DNA of 43,937 nucleotides from Polytrichum commune (GCA_950295325.1 OX485809.1:35046144-35090080), one strand, 5' to 3'; positions 22,923 through 35,609 are shown, numbered from the stretch's first letter. Made by a program: numbers and translations. The notes: a model not told the origin generated them from the letters alone.

Positions 22923-22962
<40 letters not shown>
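22917..22962. repeat. Compound (TG)n(TA)n microsatellite
   Basis: An alternating TG run passes directly into an alternating TA run. Purine-pyrimidine alternation of this kind is prone to length change. Confidence 0.97.
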
Positions 22963-23704
22963 GAACTATAATTGCTCCCTAAAATGCATTGAAAGAAATC
23001 TAGTTAAGTATAGTTATTTTGGCAATTCTTGATTATTTATTCTAAAAACTTCGGGTGATATCAAAATCCTTGACCTGCATTTGAGAAGAAGGTGCACAAA
23101 ATCCAAGAAAGGTTTGGTATAGTAAATAGCCATGGATTGGCATGAGCAAAGTGGACAACTATAATTGTAGTCTTTCATAGTAAAGGACAGAGCCTCACGG
23201 TTCTACCGTTTTCTTGTTAACCATCTCCATACCATGGCCGTAAGGAAATGGAAGAGGGTGGTGGTGTAATACTTATCTATTGACAAGTGAACCCAGCTAG
23301 CCAATGACAAAATCAATAAGGTATGCGGGTGTTATTTGGTTACTTTTCTTGATCGAACCCCTATATTTGATTGGTGTGTGGTTTAGTGAGGATTGAAGAA
23401 CAAACACCACCAAGACACAAGTCTAAAAGACATTGAACTACATCTTTAAAAATATATTAACTACTCCACATTCAATAGTGAACACAATTGAGAGGACCTA
23501 TATGTATCCAGTTTAGAGATCAACACTTTTAACAACCATAACAAAATTTAAGGGAAGTCCGGTTTCTAATCCAATTTCTGCCAATGCTTCATTGTCGATT
23601 CGCTAATGCAGCACGAGTTTCGTTGTGTGAATCTAATTGGTAGAATTTGGAGAACATGAAAAATGAACCGAATAACACCCACGTACCTTAATGGGATCTT
23701 GGGT

Positions 23705-24335
23705 GGATTGGATTTCAGAACATCTTTTGGCTGGTGCACAGGGCGCTTTGGCATCCGCGACGGAATGGGCATTTGGAGAGCTGCTTGTAAAACCTGATTT
23801 TGATGAAGCAAGTACACAAGAAAAGCTTGACAAGGTAGCGGCCAACAACCACCTCGTGTAAGAATCAGATCTCCCAAATTTGCCTTTCTTAAATGCCATC
23901 GTTAAGGAGACCCGCACCACTATCCATTCCTCACGAGTCGATTCATCTGTCACAAGTCCTGGGGAAACCACCTCCCTGCTTGCACCATTTTGATTTAAAC
24001 CATTGACAGCATCCACCACTACCCGAGCGTGTACTGCTACCCAAACGATTTCGACCCAAAAAGATTTCTGGAACAACCTGAGGTGAAACATCTGTCAGGT
24101 GTGGAGTTCTATCAACTCATCCCATCTGAAGTTGCTCAACAAATGTGTCTGGGTTGCAATCTGGAAACTCAGTGGTTTCAATGATGTTGGCAAACCTTCT
24201 TCACAGCTTTGATTGGTCACAACGTAAACGTGTCGAGACATTTGACACTCCCGATGCTATTGCAGTCACAAGTTGTAGGAAGGATCCCTTGTTCTTGGTT
24301 GCAAAGCCTAGAAGCTCTGAAACACTTCTATACTA
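23705..24335 (+). pseudogene. Cytochrome P450 pseudogene, C-terminal half
   Basis: Fragments in order match the P450 fold. The I helix appears as EHLLAGAQGALASATEWAF, with the usual AGxDT altered. It is followed by ESDLPNLPFLNAIVKET with the K-helix region, YPNDFDPKRFL as the FDPxRF motif, and LIPSEVAQQMCLG in place of the heme loop FxxGxRxCxG, with the Cys kept but the rest lost. The C-terminal block is MMLANLLHSFDW and PLFLVAKP. At least three breaks are visible: a stop before ESDLPNLP, further stops and a frame change after the K helix, and a 1-nt shift right after the heme Cys that moves the C-terminal block into another frame. The N-terminal half and any intron are not recognised. The style is that of plant A-type (CYP71-clan) enzymes. 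It cannot make an active enzyme. Confidence 0.8.
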
Positions 24336-24580
24336 GACTTGGGGAGTATACTTTTAAGAATAAATTCTATAGAGAGTCCATGTGCCCACAATGTCATATG
24401 ATTGACAAGGACAACCACCTTAAACATATACTGCTTCCTGACAGACTTTCAGCATGAACTCTTATATTTTGATGAATAATAAATGTAGTTGACATTTATG
24501 GGTATATAAGAAGTAGATCACGCTTTTAATTCTCTGTCCTCTTAAGTTGAATAAACAACACAGCAAGAGGAAGAAAGGTG

Positions 24581-24885
24581 ATGCAGGTTTCATTTCCTGC
24601 TAGCATTGCATATCAGTGACATTTTCTTCTTGGTTTTCGGTCTTGAATTTGTTGCCCTGAACCTTCACAAGCTCTTTTTATGCTTACTGTCTTATTTTGT
24701 GACACTACAACATAGTTCATAAGGCTGAGAGACCTAACCAGATTCTTACAATGGAACTAATTTCTTCTTTTCAGAGATGACTGTTGGAATTAGCTGTGAC
24801 CTTCTTGTTGAAATAACAGCGCATGCAATCATCTTTAGCAATTGTTCAAGCCACTTTTGAAGACAAATTATACGTACATAGGCCA
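24581..24885. repeat. Partner of the repeat at 20431-20765, abutting copy B
   Basis: It shares ordered sequence blocks with 20431-20765 and runs straight into 24891, where copy B of the duplicated block starts to be comparable with the window's first base. Whether the same sequence also lies left of copy A cannot be seen. Confidence 0.75.
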
Positions 24886-24890
24886 ACTCT

Positions 24891-26147
24891 ATATGACTTC
24901 TTTCCTCAAGACTTTCAAGATCTTAGCACATATAAGCTAAACCCTTGCACTAGGAGAGGAGGACTGAACGGACTATTCAAGGGAGTTCCTGAGAAATTAT
25001 TTCAAGTTGCAAAAAGAGTTTGGTTCAGAGTTCAGAGCTACCATAGGCAAAAATTATATAAATAGAAGGGATGCCTAAATTTCTAGGAAATTATTGACAT
25101 GGTCTGCCTTTAAAAATAAATAAATAAATATATCATATTAATGTCCAAATCACAAAAATTCAGCTCAAATGTGATGTGATTCAATAAATTAACTTTTAGG
25201 TATCAATATGCTTAAACATACATTCCAAAATCTTTTGTGAGTCTTTACGTCTCATCATTCTAACAATTCTAATCCGCAAGCTTTCACAAATGCAACATAT
25301 CTCTCACACATAACAAACCATGTCACATAAGTGTTTAAGGTTACTAATGAAAGCTTTGGAGGTGAAGGAAAGGGTTTAGGGTAAATCCGTCACCTTAGAT
25401 AAAATTAGCAATAGCCATCCAAAAAGCACAAGAAAAACTTGGATGAATGCCTTAACTTCTTTTGGTTGTATTTTGAAACTATCCGATTTTGATATATTAT
25501 TTTCCGGGTTGCCTAAATATTTTGATATCTTTAATTAGTTATTAGACAAAGACCAACCCAAGCTACTAGGAAACTATGGTAACATTGTGGATAACATCGG
25601 AAGAAACCATCACAAGCCATCTGCTTAACTTCTTTTATGGTGACATATACGAAGACATGCATTTATAAGCCATGGAGAATAGAAGGAATCGATATCCACA
25701 AGGATTCATGTGGTGAAAATTGCTTGGCAGCCCCTCAAAGATCATGCGGTTGCATATTAACGCTTGCACAAAAGTGGGTGCCTTAACCCAAATCCCATGG
25801 GAACTTCGAGGTTAAGCCGCCTAAGGCCAGAATGGTGTTTAGATAGATGACCTTCCTAGCACTTAATTTCTAGTACACCCACATATGGTCCACCCAATCA
25901 AAGTTGGAGTACCCAGGTGAACCGGATATTGTCAACCATCCATGTGGAAACTTTTGGGCTTGCCCTTAGGGAGATAGGCTCCAGCCGGTTTGTCCATGCC
26001 CGTTCAAGGTGTTCAACTTCGAAAGGAGGCAGTAGTCATTGAGGGCCATCTTATTCTCGTAATGCCCATTTTGGGATTGCATATATACTTAGACCACCTA
26101 AAAAATGAAGCAACACCATAATTTACACCAATGGCAACATTAGAATC

Positions 26148-26179
<32 letters not shown>

Positions 26180-27041
26180 CAACATTAGAGTCATCTATTC
26201 TTTTGCACAAGGCATCTTCCCTCTCCTGATACGTGTCTATGGCCCCAAGGCAAATCAGATTCAATACATGACATGTTTACTCAGCCAACAACGTTGAGTT
26301 AAATCAACAACACACAAATCATATCAACCAATATCACAGGGCCGAGATTTGAAGAATTACTGAAGGGATGGAGTTAAATAATTGTAGTTAGGGAACTCAA
26401 AGATGAAGAGGTTTTATATTGAGGTACACTTAAGAAACAATGAGAGGCAGGAGAAAGCAGTTGAATTTAGATAGAAAGGTACAAATTCAGCACTCAATAG
26501 GAGCTTCCTCACCTTGATAAGATGTATTGAAGAGTGGTTGAAAAAATGATCGCGGTCATGATCTTGATACTTATAGCACTATCCCCATTTTTCCCTACAG
26601 CATATTGGCTATGCCATTCCACTGATTCCTTTAGAGCTGCAAAAAGCTGCCTCCCCTTCAAAACAGTGCCACTCCAAAAACACCTTTAGTCAATCTCGGC
26701 AGGCTGATTGAGGCAATTATCAAAGCCTAAATTTCACCACCCATAATTCTATCACACAGTACAAAGAAGAGATTGCAATGTCAAAACGAAATTCAAGAGT
26801 TGGAGTGGCAATTCATGAAATTCCCACATACCATTGGCAGATACACCAAATGGCAAGGCATAAATTCCAGCATGGTCACACTCCTCATGAGGCCATTTTG
26901 AACATCAAAGGCAGAAGAATGTCTCTTGAGCATAATTGTGTTAGGTTGACATGAGAGTATAAAATTAAAATCATTCAAATAGTGGAAAGTAAAACATCTC
27001 TTCTTTTTTGGATCAAAATGGGATTTACCATATAAATGAGA
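24891..27041. repeat. Duplicated block, copy B (empty site for the CACTA element)
   Basis: This is the uninterrupted partner of 1-3669, in direct orientation and 24,890 bp downstream. At about 25725-25727 it holds a single TTG where copy A carries the CACTA element. The TTTC run near 26150-26180 is expanded relative to copy A. At 27041 the match ends and unrelated sequence leading to the NSE4 3' end begins. Confidence 0.92.
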
Positions 27042-27731
27042 TAATATACACCAGCAGGCAAGCCACAAACCAGGTGCCGGAACAGAAAAGTCAGTAAAAC
27101 ATCAATTCAACTCATCACAGAAAAAAACTAAGGATTATAAAGGATTGGAAACCCAAAAACAAAACCCAAACTTTTGGTTCCAAATCTCTTGAAGTCTCAT
27201 TTTATCTATAGCAGTACTATCACGGAATACCCCTCCATGGTTCACTGGAGTTCAACATAAAAAGTAGTTTCCCCTATGCACAGGAAGACCCTTTGTATCG
27301 AGCCTCCTTGATATATTTACCCTCAATCTCAAACGAAATATATCTATGTTGATGAAGCTGACGTTCTGAACTGAGGAGGAACTATTGGAAAGAACTGTGA
27401 AACAATATACAAATTACAAGAGATGGTGAACCTGGAATGGCTCCAAAAAAGATCTCCAACTGAAGATTCAAGGACTGAAATGGGTGGATCTACAGTTCAG
27501 CAGAAAATACAGAAATTAAATCTCCTTACAGACCACAACCCCAGCTCTTTTGGCTTTTGGGGAGTAGTAAAAAATGTGTCCCACAATTAATCTTGGGACT
27601 CTAGAAGAGCACCCGCTAATAATATTCCCTTTAAGGTCACCGGATTTATATAACCAAAAAATCAGCCCATTTGTTACTATGGGAAAAGGCCTTTAAAATT
27701 TTTGTGTCTTGTACTGGTCCATCGGGTGGGG

Positions 27732-30378
27732 TCAAGATGGCAAATCTGTTGGTCGGTCTGGCATGAGCTCAAGACCTTCCCGTACTGTCTCTTGCATCAT
27801 CTGCCACAAATTAAGAAAAAAGGATAATGACAAGTCAGAGGTGCAGGTCTTGTATCCTCATTGTATGTTACCATATTAAAAACTTACATGATTGACCACT
27901 GTGTGAGCAATAAATCATGCACAGGTGTGGAAAGAGCAGATGCAGAATGGAACAGGTATAAAATTTGTGTTGACATATTAGACATAAATATATCACCTGC
28001 CAACATGTCCAATCAAACCGAAAAACAAATTGAGTGTTTGTTGCTTCCCCTTGTGAACGTGCAGCAGCTGTTGGAGCATTCCTGGGTGCTGAGGACACAA
28101 AAGAACAAAATTTACAAAGGTTTTTGGCAAAAAATAAAAGTGGGTTTATGATTAAAAAAAAAAAGGCCTACATCTTCTGCCTCAATCGACAAACCAGATC
28201 CTTTAATTGCAAAGCAATGACAAGGTAAGAAATCTACATGACAATATCATTTAAAATAACCACCATACATCGTACTGGAGGAAAAGGGAAACTGAGGTTG
28301 TACCAACAATGTGTGACCCATCCTTGTCGTAGGTTATTGCAACTCGACCATCCTTCACAAGAAATGATAGGGCAAAAATATTCTCTACCGTTTGTGAGAA
28401 TGACACTCGATTTAGAACAAGTTCGTCGAGTCGTGCTTGTTTGATGGATCTCAAAATCTTAAACATTGTCTCCATGTTGGCATCTGTCTGGGCTCTAGCT
28501 TCCTCTTCACTCCTATCCTTGACCTGCACAGCACCAATCAATGTGAAGGATTCAGAAAGAGAACCATCTAGTATTTAGAATGTACATTTATGTTGGCTCT
28601 TCTTGATGGTCAGACCTGAGCTCCATCAAATCCAGTTGCTACTTAAGTTGCCGCTCTGTTACTGAGAATTCACCGCAGATAAATGTTTACCAAAAAAATT
28701 TAATGAGGAAATGATGGCCTGAATGACTGCAAGTAATTCTTGTCACAACTTCCAAGACTTCACACTCAACAAAGATAACGCCAGTTGTGGGAGCTCTAAA
28801 CCCACAGATTTACTATTTGCTGTGCAAAGTCATGTCAAACAACGAAATGGGAATAGTAACTTATGATTTATTTAATGCGTCATGAAGCTAAGTCGATGAA
28901 CAGTGCTCTGATCTCAACATCCACCAAGTACACAGAATTAGGGTCTCCTCAGGGTTTAAGATTTCTTCCCTACCTTCTCGCTACCTGCTTTCAGATATTA
29001 CAAAGCCATTCGCAGTCTCTCCAAATTTCTATACGAGGGTTTAAAAGAGAGAGCATATCCATAATTTAGATAATGATGAGTCTACAAAGCTCTAGTTGTT
29101 GATACTTCGTCAATTACAAGGACGAAGAAAATGACAAATCGTGAAGTGAAAGAACTGCTTGGCATAACAGAAGTAGATGGGTTCAGTTAAAGAAGCACCT
29201 CTTCAGCTTGTGAACTTTGAGTAGGCCTGATCCTTGATCTACGGACTCCCGGAGTTTTTCGTATCTTAGGTTGAATTTCCATGGGTCCAAGCCTGTGAAT
29301 TCACCAGATTCCAACATGGAGACCATTACGCGCATCCGAGTGATGTCAGGTCGCAAACACCATAAAGTAACCAAATAAGGCCCATCTACCTTATATCAGA
29401 AAAGCCGAAGATGATGAGGAGAGAAGATCTTACATGGTGCTGAGACCTGGACACTGTCGAAATAGACCGCAACCTCGAAGGCCCAATTTTCCCCAATCAA
29501 CAATTATTGACGATTCATCATCGCCATCGTGATGCACAGATGCCGTCTGCACCCTGAACTTGTTGATCAAATAGCTCACAAATGTCGTAGGGCTGAGGCT
29601 ACTCTTTCGTTTCGTTTCCCGCAGGCATTGAAAGAAGCTGTTGGCAATTTCCAACACAGCTTCGGCGTCTGCAATTTGCTCTCGCGGTTCCTTCACTGCA
29701 TCCAAGCAAATCGCATAACCCAATAAAAAAATAACAAACACACACACATAAGTTAAGTGACTGCGAAACTCGACCATTACATATCATGTGGTAAAGAAGT
29801 GAGGGAAGAAGGTAGACAACTGTTTGTGTTTGCTGATGAATCTCACCTTTGCTATACAGACCATGAAATTTCGATATGTCTTTGTTACACGCAAATCACA
29901 AAACACACATAAGCTGAGTGACTGTGAAACTATGCCCTTACATATCACATGCTGAAGAAGGGAGGGAAGAAGGCAGACAATTTTCTGTTTGCTGATAAAA
30001 TCTCACCTTTACTATACAGTCCATCCAATTTCGATATGATTTCGTTGAACTTGCGAGGGTCGTTGCTTATGAGTCCCTCCTTTTCCTCTGCACCAAAACC
30101 AAGACCCAGGATTGATTACTTTCGGAGTGATTTTAGAACCAATGTAGAGTGCAAGGCATTTATCCGGTGCGCACACCTTCAATCGTGTGATGAAGATCTC
30201 GATAACTTGTCCGCAATTTTCTTCGGTCTTCAAGTTGCTCCAAATTCCTGCGCTTCAAGAACGGCGAATCACGTTGTCTTCCTCCGTCGCCTTCCTCATC
30301 TCTCGGCCTCTTGCTTCTGTTATTTCTCGGTACAACAAAACCATCCGAAACTTCTCGCGAAGAATTCATCTCGCTCAT
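27732..30378 (-). CDS. NSE4: NSE4, kleisin subunit of the SMC5/6 complex
   Basis: Seven minus-strand exons join in consistent phase to 1020 nt (339 aa): 30378-30177, 30087-30007, 29695-29434, 29292-29199, 28523-28304, 28088-27997 and 27800-27732 (stop TGA). All introns are GT-AG. The N-terminal part is a charged tail followed by RRKLRTSYRDLHHTI. Then comes the family hallmark KEPREQIADAEAVLEIANSF (residues about 97-116), and LGPMEIQP after the third intron. The C-terminal NSE4 winged-helix domain includes FSQTVENIFALSFLVKDGRV, SHIVAPRNAP and QFVFRFDW. NSE4 bridges the SMC5 and SMC6 heads and works with NSE1 and NSE3 in DNA repair and replication-fork stability in the nucleus. The protein is shorter than the roughly 390-400 aa of Arabidopsis NSE4A/B (from memory), mainly in its termini. 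No break is seen. ATG 30378 is the first in-frame Met; a second lies three codons later. Confidence 0.93.
29745..30065. repeat. About 160-bp tandem duplication covering NSE4 intron 2 and the end of exon 2
   Basis: Unit one (about 29745-29905) and unit two (about 29906-30065) share ACACATAAG, AGTGACTG(C/T)GAAAC, AGGGAAGAAGG(T/C)AGACAA, TTTGCTGAT and TCTCACCTTT-CTATACAG. The second unit contains the real 3' end of exon 2 and its GTGAG donor. The first unit contains a decayed copy of both, including an intact GTGAG at about 29842-29846 on the minus strand. The real exon remains in frame with exon 3. Confidence 0.85.
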
Positions 30379-30399
30379 CACAAAACTATAAAACTCACA

Positions 30400-31090
30400 A
30401 ATCCGAACTCACACATCACCAACACCTTAACCCCTCCTCACCATCATCTCCACACAACCCAATTAAACCCCCCCAACCCAAATCTCTCCCTCAAAAAAAC
30501 GCCCAAAATCCAGATCCACACAAGAGAACAATTGCCTCCCTCCCTGTTTGTCAATGCCTTCGCCTTCACAGACACCAAAACTCATTAATTATTGGGGAAA
30601 ATAAAGCGGTCGCAAGCTCTGCACAGGAAAATGTGCAAATAAATCTTCTACACTCTGACAGACTTCGAAAATCTTACAGGACTGCGCCCAACCCATATCG
30701 AAACCCAAATGTCCAGATTCAAGGCTAACGCAGAAAACAAGAAAGACTGCCTCCCCTGTTTGCCAATTCCTCCTCCGGGAGTGGAATCGGTCTCTTAAAA
30801 AATGGAAATAATTACAATAATTACAATAATTTTTTTAAATGCGATTTCAGAAAGGTTTGAGGCTTCGAGGATTTGAGAAACGGAGCGTCGGAGTTTGTGA
30901 TGAGAGAGAGGGGGAGAGAGAGCTTACTCGCCAAGTTTCCTTCGGAAGGGAGAGTGGAGGAACTCTTCATCCATCGAGTGCACCGACCGATCCCATCTGT
31001 TTCTCATCCATTCCTCATCCATCTATTGGCGCCTCGCCCCTCTAAGTTGGAGGCAGAGATAGTGAGCGCTCTTGGGGAAATGTAATTGAG
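30400..31090 (-). promoter_or_regulatory. NSE4 upstream region with possible leader exon and E2F-type site
   Basis: The segment 30870-31080 is richer in G+C than its surroundings. On the minus strand it contains a donor-like CTTGGCGA followed by GTAAGC near 30930, which could end a 5' untranslated exon spliced to the exon with ATG 30378. ATTGGCGC at 31025-31032 matches the plant E2F consensus WTTSSCSS. Plus-strand reading frames across this stretch and across the NSE4 first exons are antisense shadows. Whether transcription starts near 31080 or nearer the ATG is undecided. Confidence 0.35.
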
Positions 31091-31940
31091 ATATGGAATA
31101 TATTCGTCTCCATCGAATCTTTTGGTTTTCCATAGTGAATGAGGGCCACTTCACACACGAGACTGAGAGCCCGTGACCATTGCACTTCAAGCACTGTCAT
31201 TGGTCAAAAAGGTGGAGCCGGTCCAAGTTCGCTTCACACCACGTTTGAGGGACCAACGGAGTATGTGAATAATGCAAGATGGATGTAAAGTCTACATGGA
31301 TTCCTACATGGCATCGATTGGATCATGTTTCATGGTCACTTGCATTATTTTCAAAAACCACCTCTTGGAGGTAGGCCTAACACAAAAATGGGAGACCATG
31401 GCACTCTGAATGCTCACAACCGTTGATTTATTCTACTTTATCATGTGTGAGGACCTGCATGAATAAAAATTTACTGAAATAGCATTTGGTTGAGGGCCCG
31501 GTCACATATGGCTTCACACTATACTTGAAGATCGGTGACCACACTAGATGATTTCGGAGGTATCTTGGGACGGCCTTTGGACACTTTCTTTTGGGCTCTC
31601 ACAATTTCATGGTCACGACTCTTGGCTCATGTGTGAAGTGACCCTGAGATTATGAGATAGTGAAATCTTGTCTAGGAATTCTAAAGGAGAATGGGATTTC
31701 TTATGCAAGTGTTCTAGTGCCACTTGCTCACCAAGCTTTATGAAAGAGTGGCAAATTTTGATAAAGAAATGTCCTCATATTGTGGAGCTAGCTCTTGAGT
31801 TCTTATATCATCACATCAAACTTGCAAATTAATAATGCTTTTTAGTTATTAACATCCTAAAATTAATCAAGCTCTCACATGTTGCGGTTAGTTTTAAACA
31901 ATAATTGTGTCTCCAGTGTCTCTAAGAACTGATCCCAAAT
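31090..31940. other. No gene seen
   Basis: Intergenic DNA with loosely recurring CACTTCACAC and GGTGACCA words but no clear repeat unit, reading frame or transposon end. Confidence 0.55.
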
Positions 31941-31950
31941 TTTTCTTGTA

Positions 31951-32347
31951 GTACAGCACTAAATATGGTATTTAGTGTCACCATCTCTATTTGGCTTGCT
32001 CATTTCTAACTGTAAACCGCCCGTCTAGTGTCACCAACACTAAATGTAAACATTATTTATTTATTTTCCTTGGTAGAAATATTGGGCATTATCAATTTAC
32101 AATGTTGCAATTATTGTCACTTACAAAGTGATTATTCATTCAAGTTTCAATCACCCACGACAATATCTCATTACATGAATGTTAGGATGCAGAACATACC
32201 AAAATTTGTTTCAAGAACTGGCATGAATTTCATCCAAAGTTGAATCATCCATGACAGTACTCAAAACTTATTCATAAGAAATGTCACTAGCAAAGTTACC
32301 ACAATGACATAAAATACCATATGGCACTAAATACAACCTTTAATGTA
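31951..32347. mobile_element. MITE-like element, about 395 bp, copy 1
   Basis: It shares extended similarity with 39352-39746, including ACCGCCC, TAGTGTCACCAACACTAAATG, TTTACAATGTTGCA and CTTATTCATAAGAA-type blocks. The ends are imperfect inverted repeats of about 27 bp, with TATTTAGTGTCACC on the left and the complement of GGCACTAAATA on the right. It has no coding capacity. The left end also resembles that of the shorter MITE at 4777, so the two may be distantly related. Confidence 0.65.
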
Positions 32348-32349
32348 GT

Positions 32350-33590
32350 AACTATAATCTTAATGGTAGCAAAATGAGGTGTTGCATGTTTCTTCATTTT
32401 TTTGTTTCTTTGGAGATTTAGACTTATAAATCCGTAACCTTAGTGATGTATAAAGCGAATGTTGAAGAGCTTTAAACAATTGTGTTTGCTCTTTGACACA
32501 CATGCATGAAAACGTTGCCTTTGGCCCGAAAGAAATCAAGATCTTGGGCTATTGGCTATAGGACCTTTTAACAAATTTTGTGCCTAACCTAAATAAATGA
32601 ATTGACATTGTCAAGTTCTAGTGACCATAAATTTATCCATGACGTAGATTTGCATTGTGTTTTGCAAAACATTCTTCCAACATCACGGTGCATCATATAA
32701 CATGTACCCAAGGTCAACCAGTCTATAAATTTAAGAGTGGGTTTTAAGCTTCTTAGGGGATATCTTAAAGGGATCGGTTATGGGTGCCTCTACTCTAGTG
32801 TTGTTCATGTGTGTGCCCTTCAGCTTATTGCACAATGAACGGGGAGAAATGACCACTGGGTTGCAGATGCACTGGTTGAAGTTCAAAACTTTAACAAAAC
32901 TACCGAGCATTTAAGAATTATCTATGGAATATACCTCAAATTAACAAAGAAAAATGAAAGATCACAACATGTAACCGGTTGGACTAGGAAACACTAGGAT
33001 CTCAACCGATTATGCCCAAAAATCTCCCCGGACATGCTCTTTGCATTGTGTTACCTTCTTGGCCATCACCTAACTTATCAAATTGGAAATCCTATAAAAG
33101 ATTCATGTGATTATGGGCACGCATGAGGTGTGATTCTCAAGATTGATCGCTACATCACTTTTGAAATCGGATTTATAGATTCCAAAGCAATTTAAGGATA
33201 CTTATATATCTTTGTGGCTATGAAAGAAAACATGCTCAATCCCAAAAATAACTAAATGGCATCCTACTCTTTGTGGTGATCTTATTACTAGAATTCCGGT
33301 TCCTTACCACTAGTTCGCTTCCGCTATATGCTTTTGTGATCTATTACGATAGTAGATTTCCAATCCATGTTCAAGGATTTCAAAACCTTCTAGTGGAAGT
33401 GAACCAATGATAAGGAACCACAAATCATGTAGTGCCATGCTTGCCAAATTCTTTGCAAATAAGCATGAAGTCTCTTTTGAGCTCGTGGATATTGCACATG
33501 AACTCACGAGGTTTTAGACTCAAATTATACACAATTAAGAAACATAGAAAGCAACACACATGAAACCTCAAATCAATCAAAATGTTTTAT
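32350..33590. other. No gene seen
   Basis: AT-rich intergenic sequence without recognisable features. Confidence 0.55.
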
Positions 33591-33598
33591 GGTATTTA

Positions 33599-33773
33599 GG
33601 GTTGCTTACTTTTTGAAGTTACACAATGCTATAATTGTCTACCGAGATTGAAGTATTCAACCGTCATACATGTTCTATAATGTTCGAGCAACCTACTCAA
33701 CTTTTATAGTAGAAATTGAGTTCTAGAGGAAGAAGTTTGTAGCATTGCGAAATTCCAAATAGTAAGTGTTATT
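33599..33773. mobile_element. MITE, about 175 bp, copy 2
   Basis: The ends carry TTGAAGTTACACAATGCTA on the left and the complement of TAGCATTGCGAAATTCCAAA on the right, matching the terminal repeats of the element at 4777-4943. The right end with TTCCAAATAGTAAGTG is nearly identical in both. Confidence 0.6.
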
Positions 33774-34699
33774 GGATACAATAAATAGTGTAGTGGAACT
33801 CCAATTTGGAGAAGCCAAAGGCATGCTTATACTAGTGACCAGTGACCATAACCACCGATTTCTATTCTCTCATTTAATTGAGAAATGAGTGGCAATCCCA
33901 CTCTATTTTACATAAGGTCACCTAAATTAGAAGTGACCATGTCAAAAAACGACTGAGAGCGATCTTTAACTGATCACTTAAAGAGGTTCTACGCTGAATA
34001 TGAAGAAGTATAAGGTGGTGCAATTTTTTCCCATGTAGGAAGATAAAAATCAAGAGGACTACAAGATTTTCGATACTTTTATCCCTTAAGTTGAAAATAA
34101 TGTGAATTTTCGAAACCAAAAGTTGGTCCGCACATATTACCAATGTTTAGAGTCTGCCATAACCGCACATTCCTCCTCACTTTAACACTCCAAACCAAGA
34201 CATGTGTCATGGCACTATTGGTTCCGACCTAATGGAAAACCAAACGTGGCATGATCTTTGGTACTAATGCACATCAAACTTTCATCCATCCATGCTGACC
34301 CATCTGTACTTTGTTCATCCATACGGGAAGTCATAAAGGGAAGGACACGTTTGGTAAAGGACTAACTAACCCTGATTCAATGAAGCAGGAATCTTATCAG
34401 CAAGCCTAGCTAGGGTAACTGAACTTATTACCCCTGTGCTTTGCATGGGTCAATGGTTTTTCCAAACACATTCTATCATGCAATTGACAAGAGGAGTTAT
34501 TCCACCTAACTTGTTTGGCGAAACCTTCATTAATGCCAAATTCTCTTTTGTGCATTGATGAGTGGGCTAGGTTAAAGGTGTGTGTGCCTACGTCACAAAC
34601 GTGTATTATAACTCTCTCTCTCTTTATACTATTCTCCCTCTTTAGTATGACACGTTTAGGAAACACAAAACAAAGTTGTTTTATCGAGGTGTCGTCTTT

Positions 34700-35170
34700 T
34701 CATTACACCCTAAACTCCGTAATATCAACCTTCATAATGTCACACACTCCATATATCTTAAAACCTTAGGAAACGGATGTTTGTATTCAAATCTCACTCT
34801 TTATTGTCACATTTCTCTCCTTTATATCAAGAAATTTGTCATTAATGCAAACCACCAAAGAAGTCAACCCACACCCTCGCATTACGCCATGTGTCAATAT
34901 GTGGAGTGTCACCTTCTTATTCTTATTCTTATTCTTCTTCTTATGCCACTTGTTGAGTGTTGGTGTATGCATATGCCACATCGTTCAGGAAGGCCAAGTG
35001 TGGAGCACACCACAACATTAAAATGTTGCATTTTGTTTTATTCCATAGTGTCACATGCTACACTGATTTTATAGTATCACACATCCATGTTAACACTACA
35101 AAACTCAGTAATATCATGTGCACTTTGGTTGGCACAGGTGTGATACTACGAAGTTTAGAGTGTAATATGA
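34700..35170. repeat. Inverted repeat pair, possible foldback element
   Basis: CATTACACCCTAAACTCCGT near 34701 is mirrored by ACGAAGTTTAGAGTGTAATA near 35148-35167 with a few mismatches, giving arms of about 27-30 bp around 410 bp of unrelated sequence. No protein is encoded between them. A target duplication was not found. Confidence 0.4.
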
Positions 35171-35609
35171 CAAATGGCGTTCTCCCCATTCATTGATTGA
35201 GGTGTTTAGGGGGATTTGTATTTATGTTTTTAAATTATTTTATTTTGAAGAGAATTGTTTGATATTTCAAGAAAATGGGGGTAAAGGTTGTATCCATATC
35301 CTCGTTGACCAACTTGTCAATTTTTGCCATTTCTCCAAAAACCATACATACTCATGGATATATCATAACAATACTCAACACTAGAGTGTTGCACCCGTAG
35401 TGCTAAGAATCTTGACATGAGAAGAAAGAAAGAAAAAATACCATCAGTTATTCCCAACATGACGATGGTTTGTTAGCCATCCTCATATCAATTCAGTATG
35501 GAGTTGAAAGGGGATGATGGTGTAGTGCCTACCCTTTGGTAGGTGGACCCGAAAAAGATTGGGAATCAAGTAGTGGAAGTTTCAGTCGAGGGAACCTGGA
35601 GCCTTGTGT

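Noticed and set aside
24209-24457. Zinc-finger-like CPQCHMIDKDNHLKHI peptide after the P450 pseudogene
   Set aside because: A single CxxC and two His residues in a short frame overlapping the pseudogene; insufficient to call a domain.
29949-30728. 259-codon plus-strand reading frame
   Set aside because: It lies antisense to NSE4 exons 1-2 and the upstream region, is low-complexity (proline, histidine, asparagine), and the minus strand carries a well-supported gene.
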